Position numbers and translations under genes: made by a program
Part shown: piece after piece, positions 17,839 through 27,568 of the stretch
How positions within the stretch are numbered: the first letter of the stretch is position 1
Layout of the letters: every line of letters begins with the position of its first letter
Assembly: GCA_018240595.1 (NCBI GenBank)
Contig: JAFEFL010000032.1
Span: 1 to 64,000 of the forward strand
DNA: 64,000 nucleotides
From: Pseudomonadota bacterium
GTDB taxonomy: Bacteria; Pseudomonadota; Alphaproteobacteria; Rhizobiales; Xanthobacteraceae
Direction: 5' to 3'
Notes under the pieces: model-generated
Database searches by the model: none
The model's input: the letters and a program-made list of their open reading frames with translations, nothing else
Told to the model about the DNA's origin: nothing

Positions 17839-18804
17839 ATGGGCCTTCGTGTCCTTTTCGCAGCGCTGTTGACGCTGCTGACCGCCACATTCGCGTCCGC
17901 GCAGGGCTATCCCGACCACGCCATCAAGCTGATCGTGCCGTTCCCGGCCGGCGGTCCGAACGACGTCATCGCCCGCGTTGTTAGCCAGCGCATGTCCGAG
18001 ATTCTCAAGCAGCCGATCGTGATCGAAAACCGCGGGGGCCAGGGCGGCGTCCTCGGCACCAACTTCGTCGCCATGGCGAAGCCCGACGGCTACACCATCG
18101 CGATCGCCAGCGCCGGCGCCCTCGCCATCAGTCCACACATGGAAAAGGTGGCTTACGACACGCTGAAGGATCTGGCGCCGGTGACACTGGTCGCCACCGT
18201 GCCCGAGATGCTGGTCGTCGCGACGGACGTTAAGGCCAACAACCTGAAAGAGCTGATCGCGCTGGCAAAGTCGCAGCCGGGCAAACTCAACTTCGCCTCG
18301 TCCGGCCCCGGCAGCCTGCCGCATCTCGCCGGCGAACTGCTCAAGCTCAAGGCCAAGATCGACATCGTGCACGTGCCCTATCGCGGCGCCGCGCCGGCGG
18401 TGAACGATCTGCTCGGGCAGCAGGTGCAGATGGTGTTCCTCGATCTGCCGGTACTGCTGCCGCAGGTGAAGGCCGGCAAGCTGCGGCCGATCGCCATCGG
18501 CGCCGAGAAGCGCGCGCCGAGCGCGCCGGATGTGCCGACGACGGCGGAAGCCGGCCTGCCCGGCCTGATCACCGAGAACTGGTACGGCATGGTCGCGCCG
18601 GCCAAGACGCCGCCGGACATCGTCGCCAAGCTCAACAAGGCCGCGGTCGAGGCGATGAAGGATCCGACCGTCGTCGAAAAGCTGTCGAGCCAGGGCGCCA
18701 CACTCGTCGGCAACACGCCGGACGAATTCCGCGCCTTCATCGCGAGCGACACCAAGAAGTGGGCGGATGTCATCAAGGAAGCCGGGGTGAAGACTAATCT
18801 CTGA
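17839..18804 (+). CDS. Tripartite tricarboxylate transporter (Bug family) substrate-binding protein
   Basis: A signal peptide (residues 1-22, MGLRVLFAALLTLLTATFASAQ) precedes a full Bug/TctC domain with the typical start YPDHAIKLIVPFPAGGPNDVIAR, the PDGYT loop and VPYRGAAPAVNDLLGGQ-like region. Such proteins capture carboxylates in the periplasm. No TctA/TctB membrane genes are adjacent, so it may work with a remote transporter or as a sensor. GGAGGAGG lies 9 bases before the ATG at 17839. An in-frame ATG at 17782 is less likely. Confidence 0.92.
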   Translation: MGLRVLFAALLTLLTATFASAQGYPDHAIKLIVPFPAGGPNDVIARVVSQRMSEILKQPIVIENRGGQGGVLGTNFVAMAKPDGYTIAIASAGALAISPHMEKVAYDTLKDLAPVTLVATVPEMLVVATDVKANNLKELIALAKSQPGKLNFASSGPGSLPHLAGELLKLKAKIDIVHVPYRGAAPAVNDLLGQQVQMVFLDLPVLLPQVKAGKLRPIAIGAEKRAPSAPDVPTTAEAGLPGLITENWYGMVAPAKTPPDIVAKLNKAAVEAMKDPTVVEKLSSQGATLVGNTPDEFRAFIASDTKKWADVIKEAGVKTNL

Positions 18805-18823
18805 GGTCTTCACGCTTCGATCG

Positions 18824-18854
18824 ACGGGTCCGGCGAATCAATCGCCGGGCCCGT
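18824..18854 (+). terminator. Hairpin after the Bug receptor gene
   Basis: ACGGGTCCGGCGA (18824-18836) pairs with TCGCCGGGCCCGT (18842-18854) with one G-U pair and a 5-nt loop, 20 bp after the stop. The following bases are only weakly T-rich. Confidence 0.6.
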
Positions 18855-18903
18855 TCATCGCGCCGCGCTCCTTTTTCCGACGTCCAGGTAACGCTGACCA
18901 TCG

Positions 18904-19530
18904 ATGCTACCGCCGACCGAAACATTCATTCTTCGCTCGACCCTGACCTCGCCCTTCGGCCGCAAAGTGCGCATGGCGATCGACGTACTCGGGCTTGGCG
19001 GCCGCGTGAACATCGTCCCGGCCGACACACTCGACGAGACCGACACATTGCGCGCGCAAAATCCGCTCGGCAAGCTGCCCTGCCTGCTGCTCGCCGACGG
19101 CACCGCGCTTTATGACAGCCGCGTCATCATCGAATTCCTTCAGGAACTGGCCGGCACCAGCAAGCTGCTGGCACCGAGCGGCCTCGAGCGCTACTCGACG
19201 CTGACGCGCGCCGTGCTCGCCGACGGCATCACCGACGCCGCTCTACTGCTCGTCTACGAAGGCCGCTTCCGTGACCCCGCGACGTTTTCGGAACGCTGGC
19301 TGAGGCACCAGCGCGGCAAGGTCGCCCGCGGGCTCGCGACCTTCGAAGCCGAACCGCCACCGGTCGACAGGACCGATCTCGTCAGCATCGGTCTCACCTG
19401 CGCGCTCGGCTATCTCGATTGGCGCAAGCCGATGGCCTGGCGCGAGGACCACCCACGGCTCGTCGAATGGCTCACCGCCTATGGCACGTTCGAACCCGCG
19501 GTCGAGCGCACCCGCGTGCCGGCGAAGTGA
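18904..19530 (+). CDS. Glutathione S-transferase family protein
   Basis: The N-terminal thioredoxin-like domain (STLTSPFGRKVRMAI, then NPLGKLPCLLLADGTALYDSRVI, where the cis-Pro and the S/R glutathione contact occur) is followed by an all-helical C-terminal domain (about 90-200). GST-like enzymes in catabolic clusters often perform isomerisation or thiolysis steps. The substrate is unknown. It lies 7 bp before the PDC-lactonase-like gene, with which it is probably co-transcribed. Confidence 0.85.
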   Translation: MLPPTETFILRSTLTSPFGRKVRMAIDVLGLGGRVNIVPADTLDETDTLRAQNPLGKLPCLLLADGTALYDSRVIIEFLQELAGTSKLLAPSGLERYSTLTRAVLADGITDAALLLVYEGRFRDPATFSERWLRHQRGKVARGLATFEAEPPPVDRTDLVSIGLTCALGYLDWRKPMAWREDHPRLVEWLTAYGTFEPAVERTRVPAK

Positions 19531-19537
19531 GAGTCAT

Positions 19538-20437
19538 ATGATGCAGGACAGTTCCGTTCCGCCGCTGTCGCCGCCCACGCATCATCCGAAGTCGCGGCAC
19601 CCCACACTCAAGCTGCCGCGCGGCGCCTGCGACGCGCATTTTCACATCGTCGGCCCCGGCAGCCGTTTCCCGTTCGCCGCCGCACGCAAGACGACACCCG
19701 CCGACGCGCCGAAGGAGGCGTTGTTCGCGCTGCACGATCTTCTTGGCATCGAGCGCGGCGTGATCGTCAACACGGCGATGCACGGCACCGACAACGCTGC
19801 GACACTCGATGCGCTCGCCGCCCGACCCGGCCGCTATCGCGCCGAGGCGCTGGTGCCGCTCGATGTGCCCGACGCCGAACTGAAGCGATTGAGCGCCGCG
19901 GGCTTCTGCGGCGCGCGTTTTCATTACATGAACCACATGGCGCACAGTGCGCCGATCAATGACGTCGTCACCTTCGGCAAGCGACTCGCCGATATCGGCT
20001 GGCACTTGCAGATCCATATGGAGCCGGAACTGATCGGCGATTATGCCCCTGTCATCCGTCGCTCGCCGGCACCGGTGATCATCGATCACATGGGCCGCAT
20101 CGACGCCTCGCGCGGTCTCGAGCAACCGGCGTTTCAAGATCTGCTGCGCCTGCTCGATGACAGGAACATCTGGGTGAAGGTCAGCGGCTGCGACCGCGCC
20201 AGCAAGGCCGGCCCGCCTTACGCCGATGCCGCGCCCTTCGCGCGCAAGCTGGTCGCTGAATTCGGCGATCGCGTCGTCTGGGGCACCGACTGGCCGCATC
20301 CCAATCATCAGCCGCCGATCCCGGACGACGGCGACCTTGTCGATCTCCTCGCCGAAATTGCGCCGACACCGAAGGCCTTGCAGGCGCTGATGGTGGACAA
20401 CCCGCAGCGCTTCTACCAATTCGCGCCGCTCGACTAA
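19538..20437 (+). CDS. Amidohydrolase, 2-pyrone-4,6-dicarboxylate lactonase-like
   Basis: A TIM-barrel amidohydrolase_2 protein of 299 residues. The first metal-site motif is ACDAHFHIVGP (HxH), with conserved GARFHYMNH, a DHMGRID segment and the C-terminal WGTDWPHPN motif with the catalytic Asp, as in LigI. LigI hydrolyses 2-pyrone-4,6-dicarboxylate in protocatechuate 4,5-cleavage. Homologues act on other lactones. With the adjacent SDR, GST and carboxylate receptor it suggests an aromatic-acid or lactone catabolic branch. Confidence 0.85.
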   Translation: MMQDSSVPPLSPPTHHPKSRHPTLKLPRGACDAHFHIVGPGSRFPFAAARKTTPADAPKEALFALHDLLGIERGVIVNTAMHGTDNAATLDALAARPGRYRAEALVPLDVPDAELKRLSAAGFCGARFHYMNHMAHSAPINDVVTFGKRLADIGWHLQIHMEPELIGDYAPVIRRSPAPVIIDHMGRIDASRGLEQPAFQDLLRLLDDRNIWVKVSGCDRASKAGPPYADAAPFARKLVAEFGDRVVWGTDWPHPNHQPPIPDDGDLVDLLAEIAPTPKALQALMVDNPQRFYQFAPLD

Positions 20438-20452
20438 ATCGGAGAAATCGTC

Positions 20453-21253
20453 ATGGCCGGTCGCTTGCAGGATCGCGTCGCCTTCGTCACCGGCGCCGGC
20501 TCGGTCGGTCCCGGCTGGGGCAATGGCCGCGCCATCTGCGTGCGCTTTGCCGAGGAAGGCGCCAAGATCTTCGCCCTCGACCGCAATCTCGAGGCCACCG
20601 CCGAAACGGTCGAACGCGTCAAAGCCGCCAGTGGCGAAATCGAAACGATGCAAGGCGACGTCACGGACAGCGCCTCGGTGAAGGCGGCGGTGGATGCCTG
20701 CGCGGCGCGCTTCGGCCGCATCGACATCCTCATCAACAATGTTGGCGGCTCGGCCGCCGGCGGGCCGGTCGAAATGTCGGAAGACGTCTGGGACGCGCAG
20801 GTCGATTTCAACCTGAAGAGCGTCTTCCTCACGCTGAAGCACGTGCTGCCGGTGATGCAGGCGCAGCAGAAAGGCGCGGTCGTCAATCTCGCCTCGACCT
20901 CGGGCCTGCGCTACACCGGCGCGGCGCAGGTCGCCTATGCCGCGACCAAGGCCGGCATCATCCAGATGTCGCGCGTCGTCGCCGTGCAATACGCCAAGAA
21001 GGGCATCCGCGTGAACACCGTGGTCCCGGGGCAATTGCACACGCCGATGGTGGAAGGCCGCCTCGCCAAGCAGCGCGCCGGCGGCGATGTCGAGGCGCTG
21101 CTGAAGCAGCGGCTGGCACGCATCCCGATCGGTTTCATGGGCGACGGCCGCGACACCGCCAACGCGGCGCTGTATCTGGCGTCGGACGAAGCGCGCTTCG
21201 TCACCGGCACTGAGATCGTCGTCGACGGCGGCATGACCGTGCGCTGCGACTGA
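20453..21253 (+). CDS. SDR family NAD(P)-dependent oxidoreductase
   Basis: A classical short-chain dehydrogenase of 266 residues: cofactor motif VTGAGSVGPGWGNGRA (longer than the usual TGxxxGIG loop), NNVGG in the NNAG position, catalytic Ser in LASTSG and YAATKAG for the YxxxK pair. The PG motif VNTVVPGQLHTPM follows. It is 15 bp behind the lactonase-like gene and is the last gene of the LysR-led cluster. Substrate is not predictable. Confidence 0.88.
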   Translation: MAGRLQDRVAFVTGAGSVGPGWGNGRAICVRFAEEGAKIFALDRNLEATAETVERVKAASGEIETMQGDVTDSASVKAAVDACAARFGRIDILINNVGGSAAGGPVEMSEDVWDAQVDFNLKSVFLTLKHVLPVMQAQQKGAVVNLASTSGLRYTGAAQVAYAATKAGIIQMSRVVAVQYAKKGIRVNTVVPGQLHTPMVEGRLAKQRAGGDVEALLKQRLARIPIGFMGDGRDTANAALYLASDEARFVTGTEIVVDGGMTVRCD

Positions 21254-21257
21254 CGGC

Positions 21258-22031
21258 TCAGCGCTCGACGAAGGCCTTCTCGATGACGAAGTGGCCGGGT
21301 TCGTTGCTGCTGCCTTCGGCAAAGCCGCGCGCCTGAAACGTGGTGCGAAGGTCGGCGAGCATGCTCGGGCTGCCGCACAGCATCACGCGATCCTGCTCGA
21401 TGTCGAGCGGCGACTGGTCGATATCGGCAAACAGCCGGCCGCTGTCGATCAGGTCGGTGATACGGCCGCGGTTGCGGAAGGGTTCGCGCGTCGCGGTCGG
21501 GTAATAGATCAGTTGGCTCGCTATCAGCTCGCCGAAGTTCTCGTCGGTCCGCAGCAACTCGACCAGCTTCTCGCCGTAAGCGAGCTCGGCGACTTGGCGG
21601 CAGCCGTGCACGAGGACGATCGTCTCGTACCGGTCATAGATGTCGGGATCCTTGATGACGCTGGCGAAAGGCGCCAGCCCCGTCCCGGTGGACAGGAGCA
21701 GCAGGCGGCGTCCCGGCAACAGGTTGTCGGCGATCAGCGTGCCGGTCGCCTTGCGGCCGACCAGGACGGTGTCGCCCGCGCGGATATTCTGCAGCCGCGA
21801 CGTGAGCGGCCCGTCCGGTACCTTGATGCTGAAGAACTCGAGCCGTTCCTCGTGGTTGGCGCTCGCCATGCTGTAGGCGCGCAGCAGCGGACGGCCGTCG
21901 ACCTCCATCCCCATCATCGTGAACTGGCCGGAGACGAAGCGGAACCCGGGGTCCCGGGTCGTCGTGAAGCTGAACAGGGAATCGGTCCAGTGGCGAACCG
22001 ACAGCACCTGTTCCTTGTTGAAAGCGCTCAT
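21258..22031 (-). CDS. fpr: Ferredoxin-NADP(+) reductase
   Basis: The enzyme transfers electrons between NADPH and ferredoxin or flavodoxin. FAD-binding RAYSMAS (RxYS motif), the glycine-rich NADP site LSTGTGLAPFASVI and the characteristic alphaproteobacterial C-terminus HFVIEKAFVER are present. At 257 residues it is full length. The ATG at 22031 begins MSAFNKEQVLSVRHWTD. Further upstream codons in frame do not match the family. It sits downstream of the serine-cycle genes with a 146-bp gap, so co-transcription is uncertain. Confidence 0.93.
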   Translation of the reverse strand: MSAFNKEQVLSVRHWTDSLFSFTTTRDPGFRFVSGQFTMMGMEVDGRPLLRAYSMASANHEERLEFFSIKVPDGPLTSRLQNIRAGDTVLVGRKATGTLIADNLLPGRRLLLLSTGTGLAPFASVIKDPDIYDRYETIVLVHGCRQVAELAYGEKLVELLRTDENFGELIASQLIYYPTATREPFRNRGRITDLIDSGRLFADIDQSPLDIEQDRVMLCGSPSMLADLRTTFQARGFAEGSSNEPGHFVIEKAFVER

Positions 22032-22177
22032 TCCAGATCCAGATCGCGAATTCCGAGGCGGGGCAGGCCCTTGAGGGCGGGCGGACCATAGCCGGAAAAA
22101 TTGCTGCGTTGCAACAATCCGGGCGCATCGGCCCGGCGCGGGTTTGCATGGCTTACCTGCCGGCCGCCTGCCGGCTC

Positions 22178-22573
22178 CTACTTGTCGAAGGCGGCGTCGA
22201 TCGGCACCCGGTATCCATTGACCAGGCGGTTGGTCTCGTTGGCCATGCCGACCACCGCCATGAGCTCGCCGAACATCGCCGGCGTCATGCCGGCCTTTTC
22301 CGCCGCGGCGCCATGGCTGGCGATGCAATAGCCACAGCCATTGGTGACGCTGACGGCGACATAGAGCATTTCCTTGACCAGCGGATCGAGCGCGCCCGGC
22401 GCCATGATCTCCTTGACGCTCTCCCAGGTGCGCTTGAGCGTCTTCGGATCGTTGGCGAGATACTTCCAGAAATTGTTGACGTCCGGAACGTTGCGCGACG
22501 ATTTGATGTCGTCGAACACCGCGCGCACGTCGGCCGATGCATCGGCATATTCGACCGGCTTCGGTTTGCTCAT
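22178..22573 (-). CDS. Carboxymuconolactone decarboxylase / AhpD-like protein
   Basis: A 131-residue all-helical CMD-family protein with the redox signature CGYCIASH (CxxC plus His), typical of AhpD-like peroxidase-associated proteins rather than true carboxymuconolactone decarboxylases. It starts 41 bp after ppc on the same strand and may be the last gene of the serine-cycle operon. A much longer open frame continues antisense-like through ppc, but its start cannot be supported. Confidence 0.85.
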   Translation of the reverse strand: MSKPKPVEYADASADVRAVFDDIKSSRNVPDVNNFWKYLANDPKTLKRTWESVKEIMAPGALDPLVKEMLYVAVSVTNGCGYCIASHGAAAEKAGMTPAMFGELMAVVGMANETNRLVNGYRVPIDAAFDK

Positions 22574-22614
22574 GATCGCCCTGCTCTCCTTGGTTGATTG
22601 ACGGCGCCTTCGCG

Positions 22615-25401
22615 TCAGCCGGTGTTGCGCAGCCCGGCCGCGATGCCGTTGATGGAAATCAGAATGCCGCGCCGCGTCTTGTCGTCGTGCGTGCCTGAGC
22701 GCCAGCGCCGGATGAGTTCGACCTGCAGATGGTTCAAGGGCGCGATGTAGGGGAAGCGGTGGCGGATCGAGCGCGCCAGCGTCACGTTGTCCGCCAGCCG
22801 CTCCCGCGTTCCCATGAGCTCGTTGAGTACGCCGGTCGTCCGCTGCCATTCGGCTTCGACCGTCGCGAAGATGGCCGCCGCCGTGTCGTGGTCGGTGGCC
22901 AGCTCGGCATAGCGCCTGGCCAGCGACAGATCGGTCTTGGCCAATACCATGTCCATGTTGGACAGGAGCGCGCGGAAGAACGGCCACTCTCGGTACATGG
23001 TCTGCAGCAGCGCCTTCCTCTCGGCCGGCGCCTCCGCGATGAAGGCTTCGACGCCCGCGCCGAAACCGTACCAGCCCGGCAGGCTGATGCGCGCCTGACC
23101 CCATGAAAAGCTCCACGGAATGGCGCGCAAATCCTCGATGGCCCGTGTCGCGCGGCGCGACGCCGGGCGCGAGCCGATGTTCAGGTCGGCGATTTCGGCG
23201 ATCGGCGTCGTACTGAAGAAGTAGTCGACGAAGCCCTGCGTCTCGTAAACCAGCGCGCGATAGGCCGTCATGCTCGCTTTCGAGATCTGCGAGGCGGCCT
23301 CGAAGAAGCGGTCGGATAACCCATTCTCCGCTTCGATCATCGTCGCCTCGAGCGTCGCCGCGACCAGCGCCTCGAGGTTGCGGCGGCCGATTTCCGGATT
23401 GGCGTATTTCGACGCGATGACCTCGCCCTGCTCGGTAACCCTGATCTGTCCGTTCACGGTGTGCGGCGGCTGCGCCAGGATCGCCTGATAGCTCGGGCCG
23501 CCGCCGCGGCCCACGGTGCCACCGCGGCCGTGGAACAGCCGCAGCCTGATGCCGTCGCGCTCCGCGAACAGGCGCGCGAGCGCCGTCGAGGCGCGGTACA
23601 GTTCCCAATTGCTGGTGAAGAAGCCGCCGTCCTTGTTGCTGTCCGAATAGCCGAGCATGATTTCCTGGAAACCGCCCGAATTGCGGATCAGGTCGGCGAT
23701 GCCCGGCAGCGCGAAGAAGTCGCGCATGATCCGTTCGGCGTTGCGCAAGTCCTCGATCGTCTCGAACAACGGCACGACGATGAGGTCCACCGTAGCGTCG
23801 GCATCGCCGAGCGCGCCGTGCATCATCGCGCATTCCTTCTGCAGAATGAGCACTTCGAGCAGGTCGCTGACCGCCTCGGTATGGCTGATGATGTAGTGAC
23901 GGATCGATTCCCGGCCGAGCGAGGCGCGCACGTCGGCCGCCGTCATGAAGACCTGCAGTTCCGACTGCGTCCGGCCGGAATAGACCATGCCCGGCAGGCG
24001 CAAGGGACGCGGGTCGCGCAGCAGCCGCAGCAGCAGCTCCCGCTTCTGGTCTTCGCTGAGCGCCGCGTAGTCCTCTTCGACCCGTGCGGCCGAGAGAAGT
24101 TCGGCCACGGTTTCCTGGTGCCGGTCCGAGCTCTGCCGCAAGTCGATCGTCGCGAGATGAAAGCCGAACACCTCGACCGCGCGCTGCAGCGGTGCAAGAC
24201 GCATCGCCAGCAGGCTTTCGCCGTGATGGGTGCGCAGCGAGCGTTCGATGACGGCAAGCTCGACCTGAAACTCCTTCACGCTGGCATACGGCCGCGCCGC
24301 TGCGACAAGCGGCAGCCGCGCCGCCGTCGTGCCGGTCAGGGCCTGCAAGGTCGCCGCGAGCCGGCCATACATGCCGATCAGCACGCGGCGATAGGGCTGG
24401 TCCTGGCGATGCGGATCGTTGTCGCCGGACTGTTCGGCCAAAGCCGCGAGGTCCGGTGCGCAATTGACCAGAGCAAGCGACATCGACAGCTCGGCACCGA
24501 GCTGCTGAATCTCGTCGAGATAGTAGCGCAGCGCGGTTTCGCATTGCTGGCCGACGGCATGCTTGAGCGTTTCGGCATCGACATTCGGATTGCCGTCGCG
24601 GTCGCCGCCGATCCACGAACCCATGCGGAAGAACGGCGCGAGCGGGCCCGCACCCAGCCTCTCCTCGAGCTCAGCGTAAAGCGCCGGAATCTCGCGCAGG
24701 AAGGTCGTCTGGTAGTAGCTCAGCGCGTTCTCGATTTCGTCGGCCACCGTCAACCGCGACACGCGCAGCAGCCGCGTCTGCCACATCTGCACGACGCGGG
24801 CCGTCAGCGCCGCGTCGTTGCGGGCGCGCTCGCGCTTGCTGCGCAGGCTTTCTCGCTCGGCCAGAAGATCGGCGATGGCGCCTTCGGCATCGAGCAGGCT
24901 CTTGCGCCGGACTTCGGTCGGATGGGCGGTGAGCACCGGCGAGATCAGGCTGCGGTCGATGACCTCGACAATGCCGTGCGGCTGGAAGCCGGCTTCGACG
25001 AGGCGGCGGCACGTCGTCGCCAAGCTGCCCGGCTGGCCGTCGCGCTCATCCTGCTGCTCATGAACCTCGCGCCGGCGCACATAATGGCGGTCCTCGGCGA
25101 TGTTGGCGAGGTGCGAAAAATAGCTGAAAGCCCGGCCGACGACGACGGCTTCTTCCGTGCTCAGCCGGCGCAGAATGGCGTCGAGCTCACGGCCGGCCTC
25201 GACATCGGCGTCCCGCTCGAACGCGACGCTGAGGCGGCGGATGTTCTCGATCCTTGCGAACACCGCCTCGCCTTCCTGGTCCCTGATGGTGTTGCCCAGG
25301 ATCTGACCGAGAAGGCGGATGTCTTCGAGAAGCGGTGCTTCCTTGATGGTCTCGAGTTTCACGGAAGGTCGATCCAGTGCACGAGGTGATTTCGGCCGCA
25401 A
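22615..25401 (-). CDS. ppc: Phosphoenolpyruvate carboxylase
   Basis: The enzyme carboxylates phosphoenolpyruvate to oxaloacetate, the carbon-fixing step of the serine cycle. Catalytic signatures are [11 protein letters not shown] (catalytic His), [19 protein letters not shown] and [14 protein letters not shown], with [19 protein letters not shown] further on and [11 protein letters not shown] at the C-terminus. The length is 928 residues. The start used is TTG 25401. A GTG at 25362 (reading [15 protein letters not shown]) is an alternative. No ATG is available upstream of the conserved region. It follows mtkB by 48 bp, the mtkA-mtkB-ppc order of methylotrophs. Confidence 0.95.
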   Translation of the reverse strand: MRPKSPRALDRPSVKLETIKEAPLLEDIRLLGQILGNTIRDQEGEAVFARIENIRRLSVAFERDADVEAGRELDAILRRLSTEEAVVVGRAFSYFSHLANIAEDRHYVRRREVHEQQDERDGQPGSLATTCRRLVEAGFQPHGIVEVIDRSLISPVLTAHPTEVRRKSLLDAEGAIADLLAERESLRSKRERARNDAALTARVVQMWQTRLLRVSRLTVADEIENALSYYQTTFLREIPALYAELEERLGAGPLAPFFRMGSWIGGDRDGNPNVDAETLKHAVGQQCETALRYYLDEIQQLGAELSMSLALVNCAPDLAALAEQSGDNDPHRQDQPYRRVLIGMYGRLAATLQALTGTTAARLPLVAAARPYASVKEFQVELAVIERSLRTHHGESLLAMRLAPLQRAVEVFGFHLATIDLRQSSDRHQETVAELLSAARVEEDYAALSEDQKRELLLRLLRDPRPLRLPGMVYSGRTQSELQVFMTAADVRASLGRESIRHYIISHTEAVSDLLEVLILQKECAMMHGALGDADATVDLIVVPLFETIEDLRNAERIMRDFFALPGIADLIRNSGGFQEIMLGYSDSNKDGGFFTSNWELYRASTALARLFAERDGIRLRLFHGRGGTVGRGGGPSYQAILAQPPHTVNGQIRVTEQGEVIASKYANPEIGRRNLEALVAATLEATMIEAENGLSDRFFEAASQISKASMTAYRALVYETQGFVDYFFSTTPIAEIADLNIGSRPASRRATRAIEDLRAIPWSFSWGQARISLPGWYGFGAGVEAFIAEAPAERKALLQTMYREWPFFRALLSNMDMVLAKTDLSLARRYAELATDHDTAAAIFATVEAEWQRTTGVLNELMGTRERLADNVTLARSIRHRFPYIAPLNHLQVELIRRWRSGTHDDKTRRGILISINGIAAGLRNTG

Positions 25402-25449
25402 ACTACCCCGCCTTGGCGGCCGTGTCTCGTGTCCTGACGATGGCCGCGG

Positions 25450-26334
25450 TCAGGCCGCGCGTTTCGCCAAGCGCTCGCGCGTGGTCTGGCCGACGAGATG
25501 CGCCCCGGCCGCGATTGTCGCGCCGGCCCGGCGCAAGGCATCGACCTTGGCCGCGACATCGCCGCCGGAATCCTGCGACAGGGCGCCGGCATGTCCCATG
25601 CGCCGCTGCGCCGGCGCATGTTCGCCGACTATGAGCGCGATCACCGGCTTCTTGAGGCCCTTCGTCGCAAGGAATTCCGCCGCCGCGAGTTCCTCCTTGC
25701 CGCCGATCTCACCAATCAGCACGACCGCTTCGGTTTGCGGATCGGCGAAGAACAGATCGAGACAATCGACGAAGCCCATGCCATGCACCGGATCGCCGCC
25801 GACGCCGACGGTCGCCGACTGGCCGAGCCCCGCGGAGGTGAGCTGGCTCACCACTTCGCTGGTCAGCGAAGCTGAGCGCGACACGACGCCGATGCTGCCG
25901 GGTCGCGAGCGGTCCGTCGCCATGACACCGATCTGACAGGCGCCGGGCACCAGCAGGCCTTGCGAGTTCGGACCAATCAGCCGCGTGCGCGAACCAACCA
26001 GCGCCTCGCGCACCCGAATCATGTCGAGCACCGGCACGCGCTCGGTCACCACCACGACCAGCGGCATCTCGGCTTCGATCGCCTCGATCATGGCGGCGGC
26101 CGCCTGTGGCGGCGGCACGAAGATCGCGCTGGCGTCGGCGCCGGTCGCCGTGCGCGCTTCCTTCACGGTGTTGAAAACCGGCACGTCGATATGGGAGCGG
26201 CCGCCTTTTCCGGGGGTGACGCCGGCGACGACATTGGTGCCGTACTGGATCATTCGGTTGGTGTGGTAGGTGCCGGCCCAGCCGGTCATGCCCTGGCACA
26301 GAACTCTGGTATCGGCGTTCGCGAGAATGGCCAT
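25450..26334 (-). CDS. mtkB: Malate-CoA ligase (malate thiokinase) alpha subunit
   Basis: The product is a SucD-type CoA ligase alpha subunit with an N-terminal CoA-binding Rossmann domain (ADTRVLCQGMTGWAGTYHT), the VTERVPVLDM region, GPNSQGLL, and the phospho-His loop RMGHAGAL near the C-terminus. Family sequence cannot by itself separate succinyl-CoA synthetase from malate thiokinase. Assignment to malate rests on the mtkA-mtkB-ppc order in a glyA-sga-hpr cluster. The start ATG at 26334 overlaps the mtkA stop (TGATG). A second ATG at 26337 is possible. GGGAGGG lies just upstream. Confidence 0.85.
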   Translation of the reverse strand: MAILANADTRVLCQGMTGWAGTYHTNRMIQYGTNVVAGVTPGKGGRSHIDVPVFNTVKEARTATGADASAIFVPPPQAAAAMIEAIEAEMPLVVVVTERVPVLDMIRVREALVGSRTRLIGPNSQGLLVPGACQIGVMATDRSRPGSIGVVSRSASLTSEVVSQLTSAGLGQSATVGVGGDPVHGMGFVDCLDLFFADPQTEAVVLIGEIGGKEELAAAEFLATKGLKKPVIALIVGEHAPAQRRMGHAGALSQDSGGDVAAKVDALRRAGATIAAGAHLVGQTTRERLAKRAA

Positions 26335-27503
26335 CATGCCCTCCCTTGCGCGATGGAAACGGCGCGCGTCACCGCCTGCCACATGTCCGCGCATTCGATT
26401 TTCGCGAACTCGAAATTGGCGAGACGGTGACGCGCCAGTTCCTCGTTGTTACCGGTGAGGCGGATGACGGCCGGGACGCGGCGGCCGTGCTTGCGGAAGG
26501 CGATGCCGAGCGCCTCGGCAACCGTGTCGCAAGGCTGCATGCCGCCACCGAACACATTGACCAGCAGGACTTTCACGCGCGGGTTGTCGAGCAGCAGCGC
26601 GATGCCGTGGGCGACATCCATGCTTTTGGCGGTGGTGCGGATGTCCATGAAATTGGCCGGCTTGCCGCCCGCCGTCCGGATCATGTCCAATGTCGCGAGG
26701 CCAAGACCGGCGCCGTTGACCACCGCGCCGATGTCGCCGTCCATCTGGATGAAATTGATCTGGCTCTGCTGCGCCTTCAGCTCGGTGAGATCACCTTCCG
26801 GCTCGCCCGCCATCGCGGCGAATTCGGGATGGCGAAAGCCGGCATTGTCGTCTAGCTCGACCTTGGCATCGACCGCGACGAAATCGCCGGCCGGCGTCAG
26901 CACGAGCGGATTGACCTCGATGAGGCTGGCATCGAGTTCGACGAAGGCGCGATGCAGCCGCTCCACGGTGGCGCGGAACGCGCCGGCCGCGACTTCCGGC
27001 ACGCCGATCCTGCGCCCGAGCACGTCGATGTCGGCAGCACGGCCGTCGAGGCGCGTACCGACTTGCAAGTCTGAAAGCGTTTCGCTCCCGCGCGCGATGC
27101 GCTGTTCGATGCCGCTGCCGCCCGAACCGGCGACGAGTTCGATGGCGGCGCGCGCGGGATCGACGCCGATGGCGATGTAGAATTCGCGCGCAACCTGTAC
27201 ACCGCGTTCGACCAGGACCTGCGCCGCGGCCTGTCCGGCGGGACCGGTTTGCGGCGTGACCAGCGGCGAGGCGAGCATTTGCCGCGCGGCTTCCGCGGCC
27301 GCCAGCGCCGACGACACAGCGCGGACGCCGCCGGCCGCGGCGCGGTCGCCGGCGAGGATCTGCGCTTTCACGTAGATGTTGCCGGGCCGCAGCGCGCTGG
27401 CAGCGGCGGCGGCTTCATCCGCGCTTGCGGCCAGACGTCCCTCCGGAACCGCGATCGCATAGCGCGACAGCAAATCCTTGCCCTGGAATTCGCGTAGCTG
27501 CAT
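26334..27503 (-). CDS. mtkA: Malate-CoA ligase (malate thiokinase) beta subunit
   Basis: A SucC-like 389-residue protein: ATP-grasp domain (MQLREFQGKDLLSRYAI to EVNPLVL, with VDAKVELDDNAGFRH) followed by the CoA-ligase domain containing GDIGAVVNGAGLGLATLDM and VNVFGGGMQPCD. Together with the alpha subunit it makes malyl-CoA from malate, CoA and ATP in the serine cycle. The next enzyme, malyl-CoA lyase, is not in the window. Translation of the two subunits is coupled by stop-start overlap. Confidence 0.85.
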   Translation of the reverse strand: MQLREFQGKDLLSRYAIAVPEGRLAASADEAAAAASALRPGNIYVKAQILAGDRAAAGGVRAVSSALAAAEAARQMLASPLVTPQTGPAGQAAAQVLVERGVQVAREFYIAIGVDPARAAIELVAGSGGSGIEQRIARGSETLSDLQVGTRLDGRAADIDVLGRRIGVPEVAAGAFRATVERLHRAFVELDASLIEVNPLVLTPAGDFVAVDAKVELDDNAGFRHPEFAAMAGEPEGDLTELKAQQSQINFIQMDGDIGAVVNGAGLGLATLDMIRTAGGKPANFMDIRTTAKSMDVAHGIALLLDNPRVKVLLVNVFGGGMQPCDTVAEALGIAFRKHGRRVPAVIRLTGNNEELARHRLANFEFAKIECADMWQAVTRAVSIAQGRA

Positions 27504-27568
27504 GGCGCATTCTCCCGGTCGTTGTCTTGTCGCTCCCGTTCAGCCTCCGGCCGCCGCTATCCTATTCG

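Noticed and set aside
19472..21322. 616-codon minus-strand frame opposite the lactonase and SDR genes
   Set aside because: No recognisable domain. It lies opposite genes with clear motifs, so it is a GC-driven shadow.
22178..24616. 812-codon open frame running through ppc in another frame
   Set aside because: Only its last 131 codons (22178-22573) match a known protein (CMD/AhpD). The rest is ppc read in another frame.
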